Source: Clostridium sp. AM33-3
GTDB taxonomy: Bacteria; Bacillota; Clostridia; Lachnospirales; Lachnospiraceae
Direction: 5' to 3'
NCBI RefSeq assembly: GCF_003480315.1
Contig: NZ_QUIV01000016.1
Span: forward strand, 1 to 64,000
DNA: 64,000 nt
The notes beneath the pieces were generated by a model. That model did not search any database and was not told where the DNA came from. It saw only the letters and a program-made list of their open reading frames with translations. A program made the position numbers and the translations under genes. Numbering within the stretch: position 1 is the first letter of the stretch; each line of letters starts with the position of its first letter. Below are positions 44,071 to 52,574 of this stretch, piece after piece.

Positions 44071-45928
44071 TACGGTTCTCCTTCATGTCAGACATAAGCT
44101 GTTCTATGTTTTTTTCTACTTCGTCAGGACTGGTTACCTGTATGTCTGAATCTTTGTATGCAACGGCTTCACTGGAAAGCGTGTTCTGGTCATTAAATCC
44201 GGCAAGCTCCTGTGCCTGTGCGTGGCAGTAGTAGTTGCTCCCGAAAGTGTCCGCCCAGTCAGGCGGATAAGCACGGACATTCTTTTTCAGGTTGTCAGTG
44301 AATGGCTTTACGTCCGGCTGTTCATCGGATATCTGTTGTTCATCGATCACATCACTTGGGATGAAGATTTCGGTCTCTTCCAGATTGAAAAGAAGGACAG
44401 CATCTGTTCCATTTCCACGTCTGATTCCCGTTATACGGTAACGGCAGTCCGAGTTCCAACCGAGAAGGGAATAGATGGTCGGCATAAAGGCAGTACCGCT
44501 GATTGCCCTTGGGATAGAAAGTTCTCCACGTTTCTTTGCCCACTGCATGGCATTTCTGTGAGCTTGCAAGGCAGTCCTTACCGCAAAGAGACGCTTGTTT
44601 GGGTGTATCAGAAGCTCCACCAGTGTACTGCTTAATTTTCTTACTGCTGCGGTTGAGAATTTGATATCATTCAGACTGAATGTCACGGTAATACGGTCAG
44701 TGCCGTCAAAGAACTGTGAACGTGCAATTTCATATCCGCGCAGGTCAAAATCCCCGGACTGCACCTCAACGGGGGATGAGGACGGAGGAAGCTGATCCAT
44801 TTGGTCATATACACTTAAGGAAGCACTGATATAATCATTTTCCTTAAAGCCGGCCCAGCGTGGATTGATGGATACAAATCCTTTTAATATTCCCTCAGAT
44901 AAGACCTTCAGTTCCGGCAGTATCCCTTTGTTTCCATACTTGGCGTTGCTGATGAGCCGTTGGACAGCAATGAAATCATCGCGGGAGACGATTGCTTCAT
45001 GATGATTGCGTTTTCTGTACTGCGGACGGTTCTGCATGTTCTTTTTTGATTTGTGGTTCAGATAATTCGGAGTATAGGTCTTTCGTGCAAGTACATCACC
45101 ACAGTGCCTCTCGTTCTGCAGTATCTGAAGGATTGAACCGGAAGACCAGACGGTATTTCCTTTCTTTGTTTCACAGCCAAGTTCCGTCAGGGTATCAGCA
45201 ATTTCTTGACAGGTGCAACCGTTTAAGTACATCATGAATATCAGACGCACGATTTTTGCTTCCCCTTCATTGATCACCAAATTCCCGTCCTCGTCATGGT
45301 CATAGCCGAGAAGGGTTGGTGTGAGGAAAATTCCCCTTCGGAAACGCATCTCAATGGAAGCATTCATGATCTCGCTTTTGGTATGGCTTTCTTCCTGTGC
45401 AAGGGTAGCCATGAAAGAGAGTACCATTTCGCTTTTCGGGTCAAAGGTATTCAGTCTTTCCGTCTCAAAAAAGACACCGACAGGATGCGGAAGGGCTAGA
45501 AGTTCACGGACATATCCTATGCAGTCCACGACATTTCTGGCAAAACGGGATACGCTCTTGGTAACAATGAGGTCGATTTCCCCTTTCTTGCAGTCCTCGA
45601 TCATCAATTTAAACTGGTCACGATGCTGTAAGGAAGTGCCGGAGATGCCTTCATCCGCATAGATCTGTACGAGCTTCCAGTTCGGACTTTTGCTGATGAC
45701 ATCGTGGTAATGGTTTTTCTGCAACTCATAAGAAGATGTCTGTCTTGGATCATCCGTGGATACCCTTGCATAAACAGCTACCCTCTGTTCATTTTCAACT
45801 GCAAATATATCTTCCTGCGGAAGTGCCGGAATTACGTCAAGTTCATCAATGCTGACGCCTTTATACCGCTCCCTGATCTTATTTTTCTGGTCCGCAATGG
45901 AACCAGCTTTCTGTTCGTTATCTCTCAT
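44063..45928 (-). CDS. Large serine recombinase 3 fused to a novel C-terminal domain
   Basis: A 621-aa protein. After a 45-residue leader the resolvase domain has VAVYARVSTD with Ser57 and SVSRFARN; the recombinase domain (about 205-340) is intact. The usual zinc ribbon is missing; instead residues about 396-550 form the domain shared with the two following genes, then a 70-residue acidic tail. First gene of a five-gene overlapping operon with two ParB-fold proteins. AAAGGTGG precedes the ATG. It opposes the other two recombinases. It probably integrates or excises DNA, perhaps with target choice set by the extra domain. Confidence 0.85.
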   Translation of the reverse strand: MRDNEQKAGSIADQKNKIRERYKGVSIDELDVIPALPQEDIFAVENEQRVAVYARVSTDDPRQTSSYELQKNHYHDVISKSPNWKLVQIYADEGISGTSLQHRDQFKLMIEDCKKGEIDLIVTKSVSRFARNVVDCIGYVRELLALPHPVGVFFETERLNTFDPKSEMVLSFMATLAQEESHTKSEIMNASIEMRFRRGIFLTPTLLGYDHDEDGNLVINEGEAKIVRLIFMMYLNGCTCQEIADTLTELGCETKKGNTVWSSGSILQILQNERHCGDVLARKTYTPNYLNHKSKKNMQNRPQYRKRNHHEAIVSRDDFIAVQRLISNAKYGNKGILPELKVLSEGILKGFVSINPRWAGFKENDYISASLSVYDQMDQLPPSSSPVEVQSGDFDLRGYEIARSQFFDGTDRITVTFSLNDIKFSTAAVRKLSSTLVELLIHPNKRLFAVRTALQAHRNAMQWAKKRGELSIPRAISGTAFMPTIYSLLGWNSDCRYRITGIRRGNGTDAVLLFNLEETEIFIPSDVIDEQQISDEQPDVKPFTDNLKKNVRAYPPDWADTFGSNYYCHAQAQELAGFNDQNTLSSEAVAYKDSDIQVTSPDEVEKNIEQLMSDMKENRNE

Positions 45929-45975
45929 GTCTTACCACCTTTTTCTTATGATGTGGTTTATTATAAAATTTTCAT

Positions 45976-46024
45976 ACAAAAATAAAATAGACCATACGGA
46001 CAGGCATATCCGCATAGTCTATTT
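45976..46024 (-). terminator. Hairpin between XRE gene and recombinase operon
   Basis: Arms AAATAGAC (45985-45992) and GTCTATTT (46017-46024), with CGG/CCG inside; read on the minus strand the stem is followed by a T-rich run. It ends the XRE transcript before the recombinase. The symmetry extends outwards (AAAATTTT at about 45,966 and again in inverted order near 46,030), so a recombination site is an alternative reading. Confidence 0.6.
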
Positions 46025-46065
46025 CAAAGCAAAATTTTATGTGTGAAAATAGTGTGCCGCAGCAT

Positions 46066-46443
46066 CTAGGCTTCATCATCCGAGATATGCCATCCGTTTT
46101 TATGCATGCTGTCGATGCTTGCTTTTTCCATTTCGTAAATGAAGCGTTTCTCATTTTCCGTACACTCAGCCATCAGCAGATCAAGGTCGGTCTGATAGGC
46201 TGTCGGATTGTGGAGCTGGACTCCGGCGAGCAGTTCATCGACCGTTATTCCAAGGGCGTTTACAATTCGGATGACGGATTCAAGGCTTGCCTTGCGTTTG
46301 GCATTCTCAATATGGCTTATGTAGGATATGGAGAGTTCCGTCTCCTCTGCAAGACGTGCCTGTGAAAAATTGTTCTGTTCCCTGACTTCCTTAATGCGGT
46401 ATCCAATCTGCCTGTGGTTTACAGACGAAAGTGATTCATTCAT
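46066..46443 (-). CDS. XRE-family regulator
   Basis: A 125-aa protein with an N-terminal XRE helix-turn-helix (GYRIKEVREQNNFSQARLAE, ELSISYISHIENAKRKAS) and a helical tail. ACAGGAGG precedes the ATG. Same strand as the recombinase operon, with a hairpin between, so it may control it. It is not related closely to the phage repressor at 1445. Confidence 0.85.
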   Translation of the reverse strand: MNESLSSVNHRQIGYRIKEVREQNNFSQARLAEETELSISYISHIENAKRKASLESVIRIVNALGITVDELLAGVQLHNPTAYQTDLDLLMAECTENEKRFIYEMEKASIDSMHKNGWHISDDEA

Positions 46444-46832
46444 AATATTACCTCCTGTTTCTTTTTCTTACGCAAATAAATTATCCATCAGCGGGTAATA
46501 AAAAGTTATGTAATTTAATCAAGCGTAGTGGAGTATTTCCGGACAGCCTGATGTCAATGCGTGTAGACATTTGTCGAACGATTTTTATTGATGGGAAGTG
46601 TAAAAGATGCTATGCTGATGGTGGAACTGGACAACATGGAAGTGAAAGAAACAGGGAAAAACAAGGTATTATAAGAAAAACATATTGAACTGCGGTGTGC
46701 TGCTGTTCATATTTTTTTATTCATATAGTAAAGTATAGTGGAGTAAATTGCTAAAGAGATATGGTTCTAATATTTATTCTGGTTTGCGGTTAAAATAAAT
46801 GTATCGCAGAGCAGAAGAGAGGTGTAATTTAC
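46444..46832. other. Non-coding region between two XRE genes
   Basis: No convincing gene in 389 bp. A direct repeat TAGTGGAGTA occurs at 46526-46535 and 46736-46745 and could be an operator. A 27-codon frame at 46591-46674 lacks a ribosome site. The stretch near 46,700-46,800 is A/T-rich, and promoters for both flanking regulators should lie here, but I could not place them with confidence. Confidence 0.5.
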
Positions 46833-47153
46833 TTGCGTACAGAGGACTATATCCCGAAAAGGGTAAAAGAATTATGCAGCAAGCATAAGGTTTCCAAGTA
46901 CCGACTCGCACAGCTCACTGATATGTCACAGACAGCTTTGGGGAATATAATCAAGCAAGAGAGCATTCCAACGATACCGACTTTGGAAAGAATCTGTGAT
47001 GCATTCGGAATTTCACTAGCACAGTTTTTTGCCGGGGACGGCATGAGACCAGATCTGACAGATGAGCAGGAAGAGATATTGGAAACATGGGATAACCTAA
47101 ATGCTGATGAGCGGAGAATTTTAATGAACTTCGTGAGATCATTGAAGAAATAA
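46833..47153 (+). CDS. XRE-family regulator (SinR-like)
   Basis: A 106-aa protein: KRVKELCSKHKVSKYRLAQL then DMSQTALGNIIKQESIPT is the helix-turn-helix, and the C-terminus TDEQEEILETWDNLNADERR matches the usual dimerisation tail of this small regulator group. TTG start at 46833, with AGAGGTG upstream. Followed by a terminator. Together with the minus-strand XRE gene it makes a second regulator pair in the element. Confidence 0.85.
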   Translation: MRTEDYIPKRVKELCSKHKVSKYRLAQLTDMSQTALGNIIKQESIPTIPTLERICDAFGISLAQFFAGDGMRPDLTDEQEEILETWDNLNADERRILMNFVRSLKK

Positions 47154-47197
47154 GGGGAAGCAGTTCAATTGTATCTGATTGATTGTTTCCCCTTTTT
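47152..47197 (+). terminator. Terminator after XRE gene
   Basis: AAGGGGAA (47152-47159) and TTCCCCTT (47187-47194) with a T run. Confidence 0.7.
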
Positions 47198-47239
47198 CTA
47201 TGCACTTTCCACGGCAGAAGAAAGCAGTGAGGATACATA

Positions 47240-47551
47240 ATGAGTGTAAAAGATGAGGAGTTCAAAACAAAAATCTATGATCTGATGAGCGGAAGCTACA
47301 ATCTTGAGGAGTACCCAGTTGCGGAAAGTAGTGTGGTAAAAGATGAGTTTGCAGAAGGGGAATACTGCGAAAAGTTATATTCACAGATGCTGGAAGCGTA
47401 TGAGAGGGTATGCAGAAGACTTGGATTGCCGGACACGGAAGATAAGGATGTGGAGATCATCATATCAAATCTCATGAGTATAGGCAGATATCAGAGCATG
47501 AAGATGTTCGATTACGGGGTGCTTTTTAAAGAAAGAGAAAATGAACTGTAA
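47240..47551 (+). CDS. Small acidic protein (unknown)
   Basis: A 103-aa protein, helical, starting SVKDEEFKTKIYDLMSGSYN and ending RYQSMKMFDYGVLFKERE. The ribosome site is weak (GAGGAT). No family is recognised, though proteins of this type (about 100 aa, after a small XRE gene) are frequent in Clostridia mobile elements. Bounded by terminators on both sides. Confidence 0.6.
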   Translation: MSVKDEEFKTKIYDLMSGSYNLEEYPVAESSVVKDEFAEGEYCEKLYSQMLEAYERVCRRLGLPDTEDKDVEIIISNLMSIGRYQSMKMFDYGVLFKERENEL

Positions 47552-47560
47552 CCTGATTAT

Positions 47561-47602
47561 CAAAAATGGTGTGGCTGAGATTGGATAGCTGCACCATTTT
47601 TG
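47561..47602 (+). terminator. Terminator, 11-bp perfect stem
   Basis: CAAAAATGGTG (47561-47571) and CACCATTTTTG (47592-47602). The A/T-rich lower stem makes it usable in both directions. Confidence 0.75.
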
Positions 47603-47722
47603 GTATAATAAAAAGTAATTTGAAGTAGTTGAAGTGATATAAGCACCAAAGTAATTTGGATATTGAAATATAAAAGAAAAACAGCTTAATCCCAAATACA
47701 TATAAAAATGCAGGAGAACATT

Positions 47723-48703
47723 ATGATAACTTTTGATTTTTTTAACGATAGTTCAACAGAACTTGTAGAAAAATTCTGTGAGTACTTTAAGTTAGACAAG
47801 GAAACGGTTGAGGATTATTTTAGTAGGGTTAATCCTGATACATTAACACCAGAAACATTGGTGAGAAAGTTCGACTTAAAATTAAATGAATACGATAGCA
47901 GTCAATTGCAAATAGTGTGCCGTCATATGACAACATCTACAGAAGATGAAATCTATTCCTTTGTGGATAAGGGTATTCTTGATTTAAGAACCATGCTCCA
48001 AGAGAATACCCCCTTATCTCAATTTTTATTGGAACACAAAATTAAAGTGGATGTTGATGGACGTAAAATAGAAATTAAAGGGAAAAATTATCCGATATTG
48101 AGTAACCAAGAAGTCTGTCCAGAATGTTACAATGGCAGAGAACGTATTTGCACAGGATATTCAAGATGTGAAAGCTTTAAAAAACTCACTTATCTTGCCA
48201 CTAAATTATATTATTATGGTGCAACTGTGGAGTGCTTCATTCATGCAACACTAGATGAAATGAAAAGGTATTCGACTATTGATAGATGCCCGGAAATATT
48301 GAATACATTGGATGATGTGTGTTCAGCAGTAAATGGACAGTTTTCTACTACATACAATTTATGCTATGGTTGGATGGCCAAAAAGAGAAAATGTTATGTA
48401 TTAGAGTATGCTAGTCGTTGGTCAGAAATGGAAACTTTTGCTCCAATAAATTATAGAGATGCTTATCGAGATTATGAAGGACTTTTATATTCTTGTGGCT
48501 TTGATTTCACTGATTATATGGAAGAAACCATACCGAAAAAAGTATATGATAATATCACTTTTTTGAGAAGATTTATATCCATCTATTTTTATAATGCAGA
48601 AGAATATGGGTCATTGCTTGCTGGAAATTCAGTACCGCCTGAAACACTAAAAGTGTTTGAAGTGAGGGAAAATGATTTGGCAGAGATCGCTCTGTCTAAG
48701 TAG
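47723..48703 (+). CDS. Prophage-end cargo gene (unknown, AT-rich)
   Basis: A 326-aa protein. Start 47723 is chosen because AGGAG lies seven bases upstream. The N-terminus (STELVEKFCEYFKLDKETVE) looks helical. A four-Cys cluster (CPECYNGRERICTGYSRC, residues about 132-149) may bind zinc. The C-terminal part is aromatic and helical. It is the last gene before the attachment site, is AT-rich, and stands alone between terminators: typical of a lysogenic-conversion or anti-phage gene. I do not recognise the family. Confidence 0.6.
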   Translation: MITFDFFNDSSTELVEKFCEYFKLDKETVEDYFSRVNPDTLTPETLVRKFDLKLNEYDSSQLQIVCRHMTTSTEDEIYSFVDKGILDLRTMLQENTPLSQFLLEHKIKVDVDGRKIEIKGKNYPILSNQEVCPECYNGRERICTGYSRCESFKKLTYLATKLYYYGATVECFIHATLDEMKRYSTIDRCPEILNTLDDVCSAVNGQFSTTYNLCYGWMAKKRKCYVLEYASRWSEMETFAPINYRDAYRDYEGLLYSCGFDFTDYMEETIPKKVYDNITFLRRFISIYFYNAEEYGSLLAGNSVPPETLKVFEVRENDLAEIALSK

Positions 48704-48783
48704 CTTTATATGTGAAGTACAACAATGTGCATAAAAACAATTCTGAGAAATTATACAAATCTGAAAATTATGTGATTTTCAAG

Positions 48784-48850
48784 CTATCCCCGGGAGCATA
48801 TCCTATAGGGGATAGTCCCCCTAAGCCGTGAGGGCTAGGTATCCCTTTTT
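48784..48850. other. Structured element with two competing hairpins near attR
   Basis: CTATCCCC (48784-48791) and GGGGATAG (48808-48815) are perfect arms. The same GGGATA can instead pair with TATCCC (48840-48845), enclosing CCTAAGCC/GGCTAGG, and TTTTT follows. This mutually exclusive pairing resembles a terminator with an anti-terminator, or the folded right end of an IS605-type element. No tnpA/tnpB gene is nearby. Confidence 0.5.
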
Positions 48851-48869
48851 AATAAGAAGTTACGCTCTC

Positions 48870-48905
48870 TATAAATGACAGGGGAAAATCCCAGACGGGC
48901 CTGCA
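48870..48905. other. Prophage attR junction in comEC
   Basis: The ComEC frame is homologous from the codons for GLHLSL (48898 on). The codons before it (…GKSQT) are not ComEC-like; normally a Ser precedes Gly in the SGLH motif. The crossover should therefore lie within about 48,885-48,900 (CCCAGACGGGCC). The left junction is outside the window, so the core cannot be read directly. Confidence 0.7.
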
Positions 48906-50688
48906 TCTGTCGCTGGTGAGCATGGCGGCATACGGTCTTCTGCGAAAGGCGGGAGCCGGATATGGAAAAGCTGCTGTTGCGGGCAGCCTGATCCTGATGA
49001 GCTACAGTGTTCTGACCGGGGCGTCTCCCTCTGTGATCCGCGCTTTCATTATGACCTTGTGCGGATTTCTGGCAGCTTATCTGGGACGTACCTATGATCT
49101 TCTGTCGGCCATGGGGCTGGCGGCTCTGATGCTTTTGTGGAATAGTCCGTATCTGATCGACCAGGCCGGCGTGCAGCTTTCGTTTGCGGCCATCGGAGGA
49201 ATCGGACTGGCAAAAGAAATGGAGGAATCAGCTGTGAGCTCATCCATGGCTGAACCTTCGCCGGAAACAGAGTGTGGCGAAATCCATCCGTGGGGACAGA
49301 CGCTGCGCCTCTCACTTTGTATGCAGCTGGTTTCCCTCCCCATCATCCTGTGGCATTTCTTTTCCTATCCGCTTTATGGAATTGCTTTAAATCTTCTGGT
49401 AGTCCCGCTGACGGGAGTGATTGTGGGAACCGGTGCCGGAGGTATTTTGGGCAGTCTGTTTTCGATTCATGCGGGTACATGGATAACCGGAGGCGGCCGT
49501 GCCGTGCTTGCCTGGTACGAATTCTGCTGCAGGTGCTTTATGAAGCTTCCGGGCAGCAGCCTGTTGTGCGGGAGGCCAAAGCTGTGGCAGATCCTGGTGT
49601 ATTATATGGTGCTGGGAGTTATCATAACATTTGTTGTCAGTGGATACAGAAAGTCCGCACTGGCATACCGGGTGCCGGGGTGGTCAGAACCGGCGGTAAA
49701 ATCTGGTTTGGGGATTCTCAGGAGCCTGTATGGGAAATCGGAGACAGTCATGGTTTTCCTTCTGCTTGCGGCCTTGACTTTTTTGCGTCCACCGGCAGTC
49801 CGCGGTCTCGAAGTGACCATTCTGGACACCGGACAGGGGGATGGTATCTGCATCCGGACCAAGAGCGAGGTGATTCTGGTGGATGGCGGCAGTACCGATC
49901 AGAAAGAACTGGGCCGATATCGTCTGGAACCGTTTTTAAAAAGCATGGGCATCCGTCAGGTTGACCTGGCTATTGTCACGCATGGGGACTGGGATCATAT
50001 CAGTGGGATAAGCTGGCTGATGGAGCAGAAAGCAGCGGAGAAGGCGAGAGGAGCTTCCGATGCTGTTTTGATCAGAAAGCTGGCCATGCCGGAAATCGGA
50101 AAGGGAGAGGATGTGTATGGGCGTCTTGAACAGTTGTGCGTCCAGCAGGGGGGAGAGGTGTTGTGGATCGCGCGGGGCTATGAAGAAAGCAGGGATGCCG
50201 GGCTTCATCTTACATGCCTGTACCCGGAGTCTGCTTCCGGGCGAGGCCAATCGGCATCCGGTACGGACCGCAATGAGCATTCTCTGGTATTCTGTCTGGA
50301 TTACGGAGTGTTTCATATGCTCTTAACAGGTGATATGAGTGCAGACGGAGAGAAAAAGCTGATTGCGCTGGAGTCGGAGGATGCGCAGAATGCAGGCCAG
50401 ATCTGGGACAGATGGAGGGCAGCCATGCCGGAAGCAAATGAAATCCGGATATTAAAAGTCGCGCATCATGGCTCAGGATATTCCAGCAGCGAAGCTTTCC
50501 TTGGCTGGATGCATCCGGATTATGCCGTGATCTCCTGCGGAGAAAAAAACCGCTACGGCCATCCGCATCCGGATGCGCTGAAGCGTCTTTCGGACTGTGG
50601 AAGTGAGATCCTGCAGACAAAAGAAAGCGGCGCTATCATCTGGAAAACAGACGGGCACCATATAACCTGGAAAAGCTGGAAAAGATAG
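48898..50688 (+). pseudogene. comEC: comEC, 3' part only (interrupted by prophage)
   Basis: The open frame encodes about 597 residues of ComEC/Rec2, the inner-membrane channel for DNA uptake. It starts at the SGLH motif of the Competence domain, runs through transmembrane helices (LILMSYSVLTGASPSVIRAF, VQLSFAAIGGIGLA, YPLYGIALNLLVVPLTG) and ends with the intact metallo-beta-lactamase domain (LDTGQGDGICIRT, VTHGDWDHISG, VAHHGSGYSS). ComEC proteins are usually 700-800 aa; the N-terminal OB domain and first helices are missing here and should lie left of the prophage. A GTG at 48916 could start a fragment, but that would be non-functional. Confidence 0.88.
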
Positions 50689-50698
50689 GAGGAGAACG

Positions 50699-51109
50699 AT
50701 GATCGTAATGGTATGTGTAGATGATAAAAATGGAATGATGTTCAACAAACGCCGTCAGAGTCAGGATCGTGTGCTGCGTCAGCACATGCTGGAGCTGGCA
50801 GGAGATAAGAAATTGTGGATGAATGCGTACAGCCGAAAGCAGTTTCCTAAAGAAGATGAGAGCCGCATTGCAGTGGCGGAAAACGGATTTCAGAATATCC
50901 GGTCAGGCGAATACTGTTTTCTGGAGGATAAGGATCCGGCGCAGTACAAAGAACAGATTGAGGAGCTGATTCTGTTTCACTGGAACCGAACCTACCCTGC
51001 AGATCTTTGCTGTACTCTGGATCTGTCGGAGTGGAAACAGAAGACAACAGAAGAGTTCGCAGGCAGCTCTCATGAGAAGATCACACAGGAGTGGTATGTA
51101 AAGGGCTGA
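50699..51109 (+). CDS. Conserved Lachnospiraceae protein of unknown function
   Basis: A 136-aa protein, ten bases after comEC with AGGAGG between, so part of the same operon. It begins VMVCVDDKNGMMFNKRRQSQ DR, resembling the opening of dihydrofolate reductase (NAxxG-like) but lacking the rest. Frequently mis-annotated in databases under enzyme names. No motif supports a precise role. Followed by a strong terminator. Confidence 0.7.
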   Translation: MIVMVCVDDKNGMMFNKRRQSQDRVLRQHMLELAGDKKLWMNAYSRKQFPKEDESRIAVAENGFQNIRSGEYCFLEDKDPAQYKEQIEELILFHWNRTYPADLCCTLDLSEWKQKTTEEFAGSSHEKITQEWYVKG

Positions 51110-51110
51110 T

Positions 51111-51150
51111 AAAAAGGAGGAAAACTGCAGGCGCAGGCTTCCTCCTTTTT
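51111..51150. terminator. Bidirectional terminator
   Basis: AAAAAGGAGGAA (51111-51122) and TTCCTCCTTTTT (51139-51150) are perfect arms. A-run on the left and T-run on the right allow it to stop both the comEC operon and the opposing sstT transcript. Confidence 0.9.
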
Positions 51151-51168
51151 GATACGGCAATGGATTTT

Positions 51169-52392
51169 TTAGAACAGAATTTCTTTTCCTTCCAGTCTCC
51201 ACTGTCTGAACTCCGCAGATGCGGACAGCAGAAGATCGGATGAAGAGTTCAGTGCGGTTTCTACGGAATCCTGGATCACTCCGATGATGAATCCGACACC
51301 AACAACCTGCATGGCGATGTCATTCGGAATTCCGAATAAGGAGCAGGCCATCGGGATCAGCAGCAGGGAGCCGCCGGCTACACCGGATGCGCCGCAGGCA
51401 GACAGGGCAGCCAGAACACTTAAGATGATGGCACTTGGGATATCCACGGAAATACCGAGGGTATGCGCAGTTGCCAGAGTCATAACGGTAATGGTGATCG
51501 CGGCACCATCCATATTGATGGTCGCACCTAACGGGATGGTTACGGAGTAGGTATCCTTATCCAGTCCCATTTCCTCGCAGGTCTCCATGTTGATCGGGAT
51601 GTTTGCTGCGGAGCTTCTGGTGAAGAAGGCGGTGATGGCACTTTTCTTTAAGCATTTAAAGATCAGCGGATACGGATTCCTGCGGATGCACCAGAATACC
51701 AGGATCGGGTTTGTGACAAAATAAATGAACAGCATGGAGCCGACCAGAACAGCCAGCAGCTTTCCGTATTCGGTAAAGATGGCAAGTCCGTTTTCGGAAA
51801 CGGTGTTGAAGACCAGGCCCAGGATACCGAACGGAGCAAAGCTGATGATCCAGGTAACTACTCTTGCAAGTCCGTTTGAAATCTCACCAAACAGGTTCTT
51901 GGTGTTTTCGCTGGCACCGCGCAGGCCAATGCCAAAGAGTACAGCCCAAACCAGGACACCGATATAGTTGGCGCTTGCAATGGACTGAACCGGATTGCTT
52001 ACCATATTCAGGAGCAGAGAACTTAATACCTCCACAATACCTTCCGGGGCAGCCAGGTCGGATGCGCCCTCGGCCAGCGTCAGGGTGATCGGGAACATCA
52101 TGCTGGCGATCACGGCGATCACTGCGGCAAGGAAGGTGCTGAACATATACAGAATGATCACGGTGCGGATAACGCCGCCGTGGCTCTTACCGGAGTGGCA
52201 CAGGGAACTGATGACCAGGAAGAATACCAGAAGCGGCGCGACCGCTTTTAAGGCACCTACAAAGACACTGCCGAGAATGGCGATGGCGGAGAACTGCGGA
52301 AGCGCAAGACCCAGGACAGCACCAATGATCAGGCCGGCAACGATCCGTTTGACAAGACTGATGCCGCACCAGGTTTCAAATAGCTTTTTCAT
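51169..52392 (-). CDS. sstT: Serine/threonine-sodium symporter SstT
   Basis: A 407-aa dicarboxylate/amino acid:cation symporter of the SstT group. Typical traits are KRIVAGLIIGAVLGL near the N-terminus, the serine-rich AFFTRSSAANIPINM loop, IPLGATINMDGAAI and ACGASGVAGGSLLLIP. Takes up serine and threonine with sodium. Start 52392 follows AGAGGAAAG; a longer frame would use the promoter region. Confidence 0.93.
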   Translation of the reverse strand: MKKLFETWCGISLVKRIVAGLIIGAVLGLALPQFSAIAILGSVFVGALKAVAPLLVFFLVISSLCHSGKSHGGVIRTVIILYMFSTFLAAVIAVIASMMFPITLTLAEGASDLAAPEGIVEVLSSLLLNMVSNPVQSIASANYIGVLVWAVLFGIGLRGASENTKNLFGEISNGLARVVTWIISFAPFGILGLVFNTVSENGLAIFTEYGKLLAVLVGSMLFIYFVTNPILVFWCIRRNPYPLIFKCLKKSAITAFFTRSSAANIPINMETCEEMGLDKDTYSVTIPLGATINMDGAAITITVMTLATAHTLGISVDIPSAIILSVLAALSACGASGVAGGSLLLIPMACSLFGIPNDIAMQVVGVGFIIGVIQDSVETALNSSSDLLLSASAEFRQWRLEGKEILF

Positions 52393-52440
52393 AATCTTTC
52401 CTCTTTCTTTCATTGGATAGTGGATAAAAGTCCAAAGGTT

Positions 52441-52469
52441 ATTATACACAATGTGTGTAAGTAATACAA
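52441..52469 (-). promoter_or_regulatory. sstT promoter
   Basis: On the minus strand TTGTAT (52469-52464), 17-bp spacer, TATAAT (52446-52441). The spacer holds the palindrome-like ACACACATTGTGT, a possible operator. Confidence 0.82.
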
Positions 52470-52538
52470 ATGTTTTTTATACACGGACATTTTGGAGAGA
52501 GTGTATTTCCACAGGATGCGTATCCTTACATCAGGCAC

Positions 52539-52567
52539 TTGACATTTTTACACATCCCCTTTATAAT
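52539..52567 (+). promoter_or_regulatory. tyrS T-box promoter
   Basis: TTGACA (52539-52544), 17-bp spacer, TATAAT (52562-52567): full consensus. The T-box leader begins a few bases later. Confidence 0.9.
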
Positions 52568-52574
52568 GCGGTAT

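Larger units (their letters stand above)
1..48896. mobile_element. HK97-class prophage (left end outside window) integrated in comEC
   Basis: Contiguous phage modules are seen in standard order: repressor/Cro, replication, packaging, head, tail, fibres, holin/endolysin and large serine recombinases. The right boundary is set where the reading frame of a ComEC C-terminal half begins abruptly (about 48,890-48,900). The left boundary and the comEC 5' part are not in the window, because base 1 still lies downstream of the ImmA gene. The serine recombinases sit at the lysis end, as is usual in phages that use this integrase class. The stretch 41,109-48,700 could be a separate small element nested in the phage. 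Structural genes look intact, so the phage may be inducible; this is inference from gene content only. Confidence 0.9.

Noticed and set aside
46591-46674. A 27-codon frame between the two XRE genes
   Set aside because: No ribosome site and too short to support.
48784-48850. A complete IS605-family element
   Set aside because: Only a hairpin resembles such ends; no transposase or TnpB frame is nearby.
48700-48915. tRNA gene as the attachment site
   Set aside because: No cloverleaf or T-loop sequence; the junction is in comEC.
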